NCBI RefSeq assembly: GCF_000246855.1
Contig: NC_016609.1
Location: 4,526,001-4,590,000 of the forward strand
Length of the DNA stretch: 64,000 nt
Direction of reading: 5' to 3'
From: Niastella koreensis GR20-10
GTDB lineage: Bacteria; Bacteroidota; Bacteroidia; Chitinophagales; Chitinophagaceae
The stretch's first letter is position 1. Each line of letters starts with the position of its first letter. Made by a program: the position numbers and the translations under genes. The notes beneath the pieces were generated by a model that was given only the letters and a program-made list of their open reading frames with translations, was not told where the DNA came from and made no database searches. This document shows positions 35,479 to 43,588 of this stretch, in pieces.

Positions 35479-37890
35479 TTATTTTGTGTTAAGAGTAATT
35501 CCTAATCTATTATGTACTTCAGTGGTGAAATTTTGAATGGTATTTTTCGGCAAGGTTTTTAACCATGATTCTATAAAGTCCTTATTAGCAATTACCATAG
35601 CCTGAGATTGTGCTATTGTTAATGTTGGTACCTTTTTGCCTTCCATTTCTAAAATATACATCCTAATAAAGCTATAAAAATGATTGTTAGCCTCATTTCC
35701 ATTCTGTGTAGGTAGATTACCAATTAACTCAAACCCCCTTTTATTTGTAATTATTTCATTTCCGTTTAGATTATTTTTATCGTCCAACTCCTTTATGTGT
35801 ATAAACTCGTGTAATATATCATGCAAAACAAAGACATAAGTAATATTGGGATTTTCCTTAATTCTATCTATATATCTTGACCCAATAATTATTTCAGCAC
35901 TCACAGCATTTTGACCTGCTACATGGTAAAACGGCCCAAATGTTCTTAATGCACTTTCTGTTCCTGAATAACTAAACCAAAAACGATCACTTGATAGGAA
36001 ATTTTTTAAATAACTATTATTATATAAATAATAAAAACCGGCCGCAACTGTTTTAGCATCTTTAATCATCGTTTTAAACTCAACATCCATTTTTTCATCT
36101 GCTGTTAATTTCCGGTCCAATTTTTCTATTCGAGCAACTGTTTGAATCTGAGAAAATACTATTTGTGCTTCTGCCCCTGTATATAATATTCCTCCATTAT
36201 CCAGACTATGCCATCTACCTATCTGCGCATCATACATCCTAGCCCCATAATCGTACAACTCCAATCCACTGCCATCACTAAACTCCTTCTCCTGCTTTTC
36301 CTTACCATTATATTTATACTTATTTTCCGGGCCACCCAACGTTTTCGTACTTATCCCCGCCATCGTCAATCCAAACGGATAATAATGCGTTTCTTCAAGT
36401 AAAGGACCCTTCGTATGTATTACCTGTAAGTTATCAAAAAATACATCGTACTTACTTTCATTGCTACAGTACACATAAATGTATCCATTTTTTGGAATAT
36501 TGATAGTAGGGATCGTACTGTTATCATGGATCTTATAAGTCCCATTTGGATCAACAGCTTCGCCCACCATATCGAATCCTCCGCCTACATATTTGAATTG
36601 ATCATCGAGAATAATCCAGTTAATGGCGGCTTTGGGCCGGCTGGAACTTTGATCGGGTTGATTGCCGATCAACTTGCCAAGTGAAGTTGGGAATCCGGGC
36701 TGACCTGTTATTTGTGAACCGGTAATACCCTTGCCAGCAATTAAGGAGGTACCAGCAAAGCTATTTATTAATTCAGAAACAATAACGCTATTCACAGAAG
36801 AAGAATAGCCCGCTACCGGCATCTTATGATAGGATTTAGCAAAAATATTAATAGCATCACCTGCCATTACTTTCAAAGTAAAACCAAGACCGGTTTTATC
36901 AGCTGGCGAACTTCCAGAAGCGTTTAATCGATACAACCTTGCGCTGTTTGCTGTTGTATTGCTATTATAATTATTATTATAAACGCCATTGTTGTTTTGA
37001 TAAACAGGTATTCCTGTAGCGACAGCCTGATCCACTACTTTTGAAGCTTCAATATTATAAAAATTGCCTTCCACAGAAATGGCGGTACCATTATTATAGG
37101 TCACATTCTCCAGCGTGGCAGCCGGGTAAATATCCTGTTTTTGCTCCTCCGTTAGCACCACCCGCACATTGCCCAAATGATCTTTTACAAAATAGTCGTA
37201 GGTAAATGAAGCAATAGCTCCATTGCCATCCCGTACCGGTCGAATGCTGCCTTCTTCCATTGGCAGGAATTGTAACACATCATCTTCATACGTACCAAAC
37301 AGGTACAGCGTTGTTTTATCTGGCTTACCGGTTTCATGTACAATCTTCTTTAGTTTAGTACCCACTGCATCATACACATATTCAATACTGCCTTTGTTTG
37401 CGTCTATTGTTATAAGCTGCGGAAGATTCAGGTGATTGTAGGTAATAGATTCAATATCCTTGTTTTGATCAAATTTCAGGTTACCATTGGCATCCTGGTC
37501 ATAATCAATTGCCTGGTTTGTTTTTGTGCCGCCCAACTCGGCCATGTATTTTTGTGATGACCGGAAGTCGCCCAGCGTGGTTTTCTGGTCGTTACTGGCT
37601 TCTACCACATTTTTTAACCGGTTAGAGTTATCATAATATTTATACGCCAGCTGATCTACAGGTGCACTGCTGAACCCCTTCAATCCCATCTGGTTTTGCG
37701 TCAGGATATTTCCATTGGCGTCGTAAGTAAGATTGGAAACCGAAAAGTCTACACCCGCCGTCTTATTAAAACCACTGTTATATTGGTTAAAGTCGGCTCC
37801 GGTTAACCGGTTTCGGTCTATATATAACGCCATCGCCCACATGCTCATCAGCCCAGCCAAGGATAGTTCTGGTGATAACGCCTCCGGCAT
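35479..37890 (-). CDS. RHS-core protein, 5'-truncated, with metallopeptidase-like C-terminal tip
   Basis: 803 residues, but the first ~25 are out-of-frame sequence and homology starts near [18 protein letters not shown] repeats follow ([41 protein letters not shown]), then the core end ([31 protein letters not shown], to about residue 575). The last ~225 residues differ in style and hold [15 protein letters not shown], a zincin-type HExxH with His694, Glu695 and His698. This arrangement is that of a polymorphic toxin: a variable tip after a conserved RHS shell. No third zinc ligand is obvious. The natural 5' end is in the damaged segment upstream (37811-38234), so the protein may be unsecreted or unexpressed. 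The 180-residue gene follows at 2 bp. Confidence 0.75.
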   Translation of the reverse strand: MPEALSPELSLAGLMSMWAMALYIDRNRLTGADFNQYNSGFNKTAGVDFSVSNLTYDANGNILTQNQMGLKGFSSAPVDQLAYKYYDNSNRLKNVVEASNDQKTTLGDFRSSQKYMAELGGTKTNQAIDYDQDANGNLKFDQNKDIESITYNHLNLPQLITIDANKGSIEYVYDAVGTKLKKIVHETGKPDKTTLYLFGTYEDDVLQFLPMEEGSIRPVRDGNGAIASFTYDYFVKDHLGNVRVVLTEEQKQDIYPAATLENVTYNNGTAISVEGNFYNIEASKVVDQAVATGIPVYQNNNGVYNNNYNSNTTANSARLYRLNASGSSPADKTGLGFTLKVMAGDAINIFAKSYHKMPVAGYSSSVNSVIVSELINSFAGTSLIAGKGITGSQITGQPGFPTSLGKLIGNQPDQSSSRPKAAINWIILDDQFKYVGGGFDMVGEAVDPNGTYKIHDNSTIPTINIPKNGYIYVYCSNESKYDVFFDNLQVIHTKGPLLEETHYYPFGLTMAGISTKTLGGPENKYKYNGKEKQEKEFSDGSGLELYDYGARMYDAQIGRWHSLDNGGILYTGAEAQIVFSQIQTVARIEKLDRKLTADEKMDVEFKTMIKDAKTVAAGFYYLYNNSYLKNFLSSDRFWFSYSGTESALRTFGPFYHVAGQNAVSAEIIIGSRYIDRIKENPNITYVFVLHDILHEFIHIKELDDKNNLNGNEIITNKRGFELIGNLPTQNGNEANNHFYSFIRMYILEMEGKKVPTLTIAQSQAMVIANKDFIESWLKTLPKNTIQNFTTEVHNRLGITLNTK

Positions 37891-38234
37891 TTAAAGTCTA
37901 GCCAAGGCCAACCGGGCTTGCAATCTCCTGCACTTTTATTCCCGAAGAATGATATGAAAGCGTTATAGGAATTTTGATGCCATGAGAATTCAACGTGTAG
38001 ATTGGAATACTGACATCAGGCACTCCGGTACTCATATCAACCGGGATTAGTGCTATATAAGTGTGATTTTTTAGATAATATACCCTTCCCAAAAACTTCA
38101 CGAATTGGGCTTACAGACAGACCTGTCCGATTTTATTGAAAAAACGCGGTAGTAAAATTGATGACCTTATTGGTAGTTAATGGAGAATTCTGCGCTTGTA
38201 CTACACAGAAAAGAAATATTACGAGTAAGGACAT
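37811..38234 (-). pseudogene. Degenerate 5' end of the RHS gene (stop, frameshift, internal deletion)
   Basis: Reading minus from the ATG at 38234: a signal peptide (MSLLVIFLFCVVQAQ) runs to a stop near 38133. A shifted frame (37898-38101) then encodes the standard RHS N-terminus (MSTGVPDVSIPIYTL, LSYHSSGIKVQEIASPVGLG). It meets a TAG at 37900-37898 where the family has Trp (GLGWSLNAGG). The same frame continues as [14 protein letters not shown]. It then joins, in another frame near 37815-37845, sequence from the late RHS repeats (NRLTGADF). So there is at least one frameshift, one Trp-to-stop change, and a deletion that removed the middle of the gene. Confidence 0.8.
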
Positions 38235-38261
38235 AGGTAAAGTTTTGGTTGTATGGTATGT

Positions 38262-38292
38262 CAAATATCAATAAAGCCAATCATGTATCCAA
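38262..38292 (-). promoter_or_regulatory. Possible promoter of the RHS gene
   Basis: On the minus strand TTG (38292-38290), 20 nt, then GATATTTG (38269-38262) match TTG/TAnnTTTG at all but one position. It lies about 28 bp before the ATG of the RHS signal peptide. Confidence 0.4.
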
Positions 38293-38309
38293 AAAATATA
38301 GAAATAAGA

Positions 38310-38365
38310 AAGTCCCGCCTTGCGACGGGACTTAAATAAAAAAGTCTCCCGAATATTCGGGAGAC
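38310..38365 (-). terminator. Double-hairpin terminator after SusD2
   Basis: The first hairpin met by the minus-strand transcript is a perfect 22-nt palindrome (38344-38365, arms GTCTCCCGAAT) followed by TTTTTTATTT. A second stem (AAGTCCCG 38310-38317, CGGGACTT 38326-38333) follows. It sits 30 bp past the susD2 stop. Confidence 0.85.
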
Positions 38366-38394
38366 CATAAATAACTATGTAAAGACCTTTGCTC

Positions 38395-40128
38395 TTAGTA
38401 GCCGGAATTCTGGCCAAACTCAGTAGCATTGATCAAACCGTTCAACTCGGTCTGTGAAATTGGACGTACCCAATAAGGTGCTTTCACCAGGGTAATATCC
38501 GGATTCTTTGATTTGATCCAGTTAGCCCACTCATCGCCTCTCAGAATACGTTTCAGATCAAAAAAGCGCAAGTGCTCACCGCAGAATTCACGGGCTCTTT
38601 CATCGAGAATCCAGGAAGGATTGATGTCTGTACCAGCAATAGCAGGTGCTCCGGCTCTGTTCCTGATCACATTGAACTGATCAGCAGCTGCACTCAAATT
38701 ACCTAACTTGTATTCTGCTTCACCGGCAATCATGTACATTTCAGCCAAACGAATCACAATGATATCATTGAAACCAACCTGGCTGGTAACATCTGTAGAA
38801 CGATTGGGGTCCATGAATTTTCTGAATGAAGGGAAATTACCAAAGAGGTCCTTTACCTTACCAGTTCCATCATAAATATCATCCAGGTCAAAAGCACAAT
38901 AGTTCAATGTGCTTTTGTTAGCAATAGGATTTCTTGAAACCCACATGGCCAACGTAGCGGTATCAATAACCTGGTTGGTTCCACCGGGGCCACCTGTTAC
39001 CATAGCTACAGAATCCTTTCCGTTATTTTTTCCGTAAGTAGTATAATTCTTAGGGGTCCAGGTAAATTTACCCGCGTTATTGAACCATTGCTCCTGGAAA
39101 GAAGCATCATAACGTTTATCACCTGGTTCAAACAATGTCAACAGGTACTTGGTTGGCATTAACAACCGGCCGCCGTCTCTTCCATAGTCTTTTGTTTGTT
39201 TCATACCCGGCTTAGTGCTGTAACCGGCCAAAAAGTACTGGTGCTCCCGGTTTCCGTTGGCATCAAAGTTAAACGTGGTACTAACTGAAGAGTTACTGAT
39301 GGTATACAAAGCCTCTTTGTTCTTCTTGTTGTTAGCTGGGTCCCACAGCTGAGCAGGTGTTGCATATAAACTAGCTCCCATAGGGTTGGCAATTAGCTGT
39401 TTGGCAATATCCCTGGCTTTGGTGAACATAGCAGTTGCATCAGCATCAGGATAATAACCCCTGGTTAAATAAACCCGGGCCAGTAAACCCAGCGCTGACT
39501 TTTTAGAAGCGCGGCTGTATTCTGCACCCCAGTCGTTTGGCAGGTTATCTTTTGCATATTCCAGGTCACCTATAATTACATCATAAATATCCTTTATCGT
39601 ACTTCTGGTTGCGGTGTTTTCAAACTCAGCAGTTTCTTTCAGTCTCAACATGGTATTACCCCAGGTTTCAACAATATGCCAGTAATACCAGGCGCGTAAG
39701 AAACGTAGCTCACCAAGACGTTTGCCTTTTTCTACAGGATCAGTAAATCCAGCCTCATCTATACGGCCGATACCGGCGTTTGCCTGGTTTACCCCGATCC
39801 ACCAGTTTTTCCAGGTGTTGTTTATATAACCCACGGAACCGGCAATACCATCGTATTTACTGATCTGACGAGCATATCCGGAGTTGTTAGAGCTGTTAAT
39901 CCAAATATCAGTACCGGTTTCAGACATAAACACCCCGTCTTCTTTACCATACCAGTAACGCTGAGCCCAATAAGCTGCGTTTACTGCTGTAACAAAACCT
40001 TGTGGGGTGCTCCAAACCGCATCTGCAGTGGCGCCACCGGGATTGTATTCATCCAATTGCTTGGTACAAGAGCTCATGGCGGAAGCTATCAAAGCTGCAG
40101 CACATGTATATTTAAGCGCTTTCTTCAT
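38395..40128 (-). CDS. SusD/RagB-family glycan-binding lipoprotein (SusD2)
   Basis: 577 residues. Lipobox ASAMSSCTKQ (lipid-modified Cys21). Family features include an early GFVTAVNAAYWAQRYWYG, the RLGELRFLRAWYYWHIVETWG helix, SALGLLARVYLTRGYYPD, and the late RLAEMYMIAGEAEYKLGN and ILDERAREFCGEHLRFFDLKR motifs. It partners with SusC2, 35 bp upstream in the same operon. Sequence is clearly different from SusD1, so the two pairs bind different glycans. The ligand probably relates to the catabolic genes upstream. Confidence 0.95.
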   Translation of the reverse strand: MKKALKYTCAAALIASAMSSCTKQLDEYNPGGATADAVWSTPQGFVTAVNAAYWAQRYWYGKEDGVFMSETGTDIWINSSNNSGYARQISKYDGIAGSVGYINNTWKNWWIGVNQANAGIGRIDEAGFTDPVEKGKRLGELRFLRAWYYWHIVETWGNTMLRLKETAEFENTATRSTIKDIYDVIIGDLEYAKDNLPNDWGAEYSRASKKSALGLLARVYLTRGYYPDADATAMFTKARDIAKQLIANPMGASLYATPAQLWDPANNKKNKEALYTISNSSVSTTFNFDANGNREHQYFLAGYSTKPGMKQTKDYGRDGGRLLMPTKYLLTLFEPGDKRYDASFQEQWFNNAGKFTWTPKNYTTYGKNNGKDSVAMVTGGPGGTNQVIDTATLAMWVSRNPIANKSTLNYCAFDLDDIYDGTGKVKDLFGNFPSFRKFMDPNRSTDVTSQVGFNDIIVIRLAEMYMIAGEAEYKLGNLSAAADQFNVIRNRAGAPAIAGTDINPSWILDERAREFCGEHLRFFDLKRILRGDEWANWIKSKNPDITLVKAPYWVRPISQTELNGLINATEFGQNSGY

Positions 40129-40163
40129 TATTGTAATCGTTTTTAAATGGGTAAAGAATTAAA

Positions 40164-43100
40164 TTAAAAATCAGCATTAACACCTATTACGAACTGACGC
40201 GTCAGCGGGTTGTCTTCTGCACCACTTCTTTCAGGATCGTAACTCTTCAACAAGTTGCTTTTTGTAACGGTGAACACGTTGTTAGCTGTTGCATAAATGC
40301 GGAACTTGTCTGTGAAGACCTTTCTGCTGATCTGTGCAGGCAGCGTGTACGCCAGGGTAATTGTTTTTAATTTAACATATGAACCATCTATAAAATTCAA
40401 TGACTGATAACCATTGTACTGGTTGATCGGCGTTTTGCGGTTTGGACGTGGGAAATCGTTGGTTGGGTTTTCAGGTGTCCAGTAGTTAAAGTTAGCAGGA
40501 CCGTTACCATTACCATTCGGGTTGTACTTACCCATGTAAGTAGCGTTGAACATTTGTCCCCAACGGGCAAAAATGTATACGCTCAATTCAAGGCCTTTGT
40601 AAGTAAAGGTATTTTGTAAACCGGCATACCATTTTGGAACGGTAGAACCCAGGTAATGCTGGTCTGCGATAGTGATACTATCATTGTGATCATAATCCTG
40701 TAATTTGATATCACCTGGATTAAACCCTGTTTGACCATTCCATTTTACAGCAGCAGCAGCATCCTTTTCATCTGTTTGCCAGATACCCAGTTTTTTATAA
40801 CTGTAGAAGGAGTTAACGGGGTGACCGATCAGCAATGAATTGGTCTCCGCCTGAATAATGTCTTTACCATCGATCAGGTTTACGATCTTTTCAGAAGCGG
40901 CTGTAAAGGTTACGGTAGTAGTCCATCTGAAATCACGGCCTTTGGTGTTCAGGCTTGACAATACTAACTCAACACCCTGGTTTTCAGTTTCACCAATGTT
41001 TTGATAAATATTAGAGGTACCTGTTGATGTAGGCAGGTTTCTCTTCATCAATACATCTTTAGTATGGGCTTTATAAACATCGAGGGTACCATAGATGCGG
41101 CTTTTGAAGAAAGCATAATCCAACCCGATGTTTGTTGAAGCCGTTTTTTCCCAACCTACGTTAGGATTACCGGCTGTTGTTGTAAAATAATAACCGGGAG
41201 CAGGAATATCACCAAAGTTCTGACCCTGGCCACCCTGTGCAGTTGTATTTACAACAGACTGTGTAGCATAAGGAGCAATACCTGCGTTACCAGCCACGCC
41301 ATAGGTGGCACGGATCTTCAGGTTGTTAACCCAGTAAAAATCCTTCATGAAATCTTCCTGGTGGATGTTCCAACCAATACCGGCAGATGGGAAGTAATCC
41401 CATTTATGGCCGGGAGAAAGGCGTGAAACACCGTCTGCACGAATGGTACCCGTTAACAGGTATTTACCTGCGAACGAATAGTTCAACCGGCCGGCATACG
41501 ACATAGTAGCCGATCTTACTAACCCGGAAGAGATCAAACGGGTAGCAGAAGCTTCTGTTGCACCCAGGTTATAATATTGGAAAGAACTAAGCCCCTGTCT
41601 TCTACCTTCAGCCTGTAATTGATCTTCATCTGACCGTGTAAAGCTGGTAATACCGGTAAGGGTAATTGAATGATCTTCGATCTTTTTGGTATAAGTTAAG
41701 ATGTTATCCCAGTTATAGAAACGGGTAAACGTAGTGGTTTGACGAGCCAGGCTGGGCAAACCGTAGTTGCTATACGACAATGAGTCCATATACAAACCCT
41801 GACGTTGGAAAGCAACACTGGTACCCAGGTTTGAACGGAATGACAAACCTGTCATTGGCGTAATTTCCAGGTAACCATTCACAGTTCCTGCGCCTCTGAT
41901 CACGTTATTTTTATAGGCGCCCGGAGCTTCATCACCCAGCGGGTTTTTGGCACCGTTAGAAACCCCTAAGGGTAACCATTTGATGTTACCTAAACTATCA
42001 TATGCCTGACCCAAAGGTGAAATAGATCCCGTTGCATAGTTCAATGGATCAGGACGGTTATTTGTGTTAGTCCATACAAAGGTGGTCAACAAACCTGCTT
42101 TGAAAATATTGCTGATCTTTTGATCATAGTTCAAACGCATGTTGAAACGGGTAAAATCGTTACCACGCAACTGACCTTGTTCTTTATAATAACCGGTAGA
42201 GAAGAATACTTTTGTTTTATCGCCGCCACTTTGAATAGAAGCGGTGTGGCTTTGTTCGATACCATTGCGCACCAGCAGATGCTGCCAGTCAACCCATTGA
42301 TTATTGGCAATAGCCTGCGCTTCACCAGCATTGGTCCATATTTTGCCATCATCGGCAGGGCTTGCCCAATCGCCGGTAGTTCTCCAGGCTTCTCTTCTCA
42401 GCTGCACATATGAATCGCCTATTCTCGCTTTAGGATAAGAGGCATATCCATTGATACCATAATAGCCATTATAAGATACTTTCGGACGGTCCTTACCCTT
42501 TTTGGTAGTAACGATGATAACGCCGTTAGCACCCATCCATCCGTAAATGGCGGTAGCAGAGGCGTCTTTCAATACTTCCACCGACTCGATGTCGTTAGGA
42601 TTGATATCAGAAATGTTTCCACCCTGAAATCCATCGATAATGAACAAAGGAGTTGCAGTAGAACCGGCTACCCCCAGGGTAGTACCGTTCAGGGTTCTGT
42701 TACCACGCAGCTGGATATTTACGCCACCACCGGCTGCACCGGAAGAACGCGCAATTTCCAGACCGGGTACTCTACCCTGTAATGCTTCCATTGCATTGGC
42801 AGTGGGCTGGGCAGTGACCATACCGGGCTTGACCGAATATACGGAACCGGTAAGGTCTCTTCTTTTCGAAGTACCATAACCTACTACTACCACCTGGTCG
42901 AGGTCGGCATTGTCGTACGTCATCATAATGTTAAATGCAGAATCGCCTCCTACTTTTTGTTCCTTCTGTAAAAAGCCCACAAAGCTGAATACAAGAACGG
43001 AACTTTCGGAGGAAACCGGAATGCGGAAAGTACCTGTTACATCGGCGGTGACACTGATACGAGTGCCAAACACATTTACATTGACCCCGGGAAGCGGATT

Positions 43101-43217
43101 CCCTGAAGGATCTTTGATTTTACCTGTAACAACCCTTTCCTGCGCGAACAGAAACGTACAATTTAGTAGCAAAAAAAACGCCATCAGGCATTTCAAGGAC
43201 GACGGTTTTCCAATCAT
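40164..43217 (-). CDS. SusC/RagA-family TonB-dependent outer-membrane transporter (SusC2)
   Basis: 1017 residues. Signal peptide (1-25), carboxypeptidase-regulatory-like domain (about 28-115: VTGKIKDPSGNPLPGV), TonB box (DLDQVVVVGYGTSKR), plug (about 125-245, DIESVEVLKDASATAIYGWMGANG with a Trp-Met in place of the usual Ser/Ala-rich run), then the barrel ending in a C-terminal Phe. Imports the ligand captured by SusD2. Upstream, the 371-bp gap carries copy C of the shared 39-nt element, so it is predicted to be co-regulated with the pectin locus. Confidence 0.95.
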   Translation of the reverse strand: MIGKPSSLKCLMAFFLLLNCTFLFAQERVVTGKIKDPSGNPLPGVNVNVFGTRISVTADVTGTFRIPVSSESSVLVFSFVGFLQKEQKVGGDSAFNIMMTYDNADLDQVVVVGYGTSKRRDLTGSVYSVKPGMVTAQPTANAMEALQGRVPGLEIARSSGAAGGGVNIQLRGNRTLNGTTLGVAGSTATPLFIIDGFQGGNISDINPNDIESVEVLKDASATAIYGWMGANGVIIVTTKKGKDRPKVSYNGYYGINGYASYPKARIGDSYVQLRREAWRTTGDWASPADDGKIWTNAGEAQAIANNQWVDWQHLLVRNGIEQSHTASIQSGGDKTKVFFSTGYYKEQGQLRGNDFTRFNMRLNYDQKISNIFKAGLLTTFVWTNTNNRPDPLNYATGSISPLGQAYDSLGNIKWLPLGVSNGAKNPLGDEAPGAYKNNVIRGAGTVNGYLEITPMTGLSFRSNLGTSVAFQRQGLYMDSLSYSNYGLPSLARQTTTFTRFYNWDNILTYTKKIEDHSITLTGITSFTRSDEDQLQAEGRRQGLSSFQYYNLGATEASATRLISSGLVRSATMSYAGRLNYSFAGKYLLTGTIRADGVSRLSPGHKWDYFPSAGIGWNIHQEDFMKDFYWVNNLKIRATYGVAGNAGIAPYATQSVVNTTAQGGQGQNFGDIPAPGYYFTTTAGNPNVGWEKTASTNIGLDYAFFKSRIYGTLDVYKAHTKDVLMKRNLPTSTGTSNIYQNIGETENQGVELVLSSLNTKGRDFRWTTTVTFTAASEKIVNLIDGKDIIQAETNSLLIGHPVNSFYSYKKLGIWQTDEKDAAAAVKWNGQTGFNPGDIKLQDYDHNDSITIADQHYLGSTVPKWYAGLQNTFTYKGLELSVYIFARWGQMFNATYMGKYNPNGNGNGPANFNYWTPENPTNDFPRPNRKTPINQYNGYQSLNFIDGSYVKLKTITLAYTLPAQISRKVFTDKFRIYATANNVFTVTKSNLLKSYDPERSGAEDNPLTRQFVIGVNADF

Positions 43218-43588
43218 ACAACAGTTGTTTAAGATGATTTATGTTTTAACAATTGAGAGGAGCAAAACTTAACCTAGAACCTTCGCATATGGCTACGCGT
43301 ATAGAGGTGGGGGACTTGTGTTTTTCAGGATATTGCATAATCGGCCACAAGAAACGCCTACCCAACGGGCTAAACAATGTACTATCTTACCAAAAAGATG
43401 GAACATTTACCTATTCCCTGCACGCTTACCTATAATCGCACATACTCACACGCATGCGGCTGTCATCTGCCATAGTCAAGTGCATAACTATAACATAATG
43501 GCAGGAGCCCATTCAATAATTTTCTAACGTGTTTAAGATTATTTAATAATAATCCATCTCTCTTCGCGCTGGCAGCAATCGTTGTTGT
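43218..43588. other. Intergenic region upstream of SusC2
   Basis: 371 bp between susC2 and the 3' end of the TIM-barrel hydrolase gene. It holds the shared regulatory element (43375-43413). From the element to the susC2 start is about 155 bp. No terminator is obvious for the upstream gene, so readthrough into susC2 is possible. No ORF is supported. Confidence 0.5.
43375..43413 (-). promoter_or_regulatory. Shared 39-nt operator element, site C, upstream of SusC2
   Basis: Aligns without gaps to site A (20866-20904) at about 29 of 39 positions. It keeps CAATGT at the edge, the AAAnGATGGAA core and a final CTA. The TTG that serves as -33 at sites A and B is kept (minus 43377-43375). The -7 box is less clear here (a TTTCTTG-like word about 20 nt downstream). 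Confidence 0.55.

Noticed and set aside
43241-43440. Short plus-strand frames in the SusC2 upstream gap
   Set aside because: They overlap the regulatory element and have no protein-like features.
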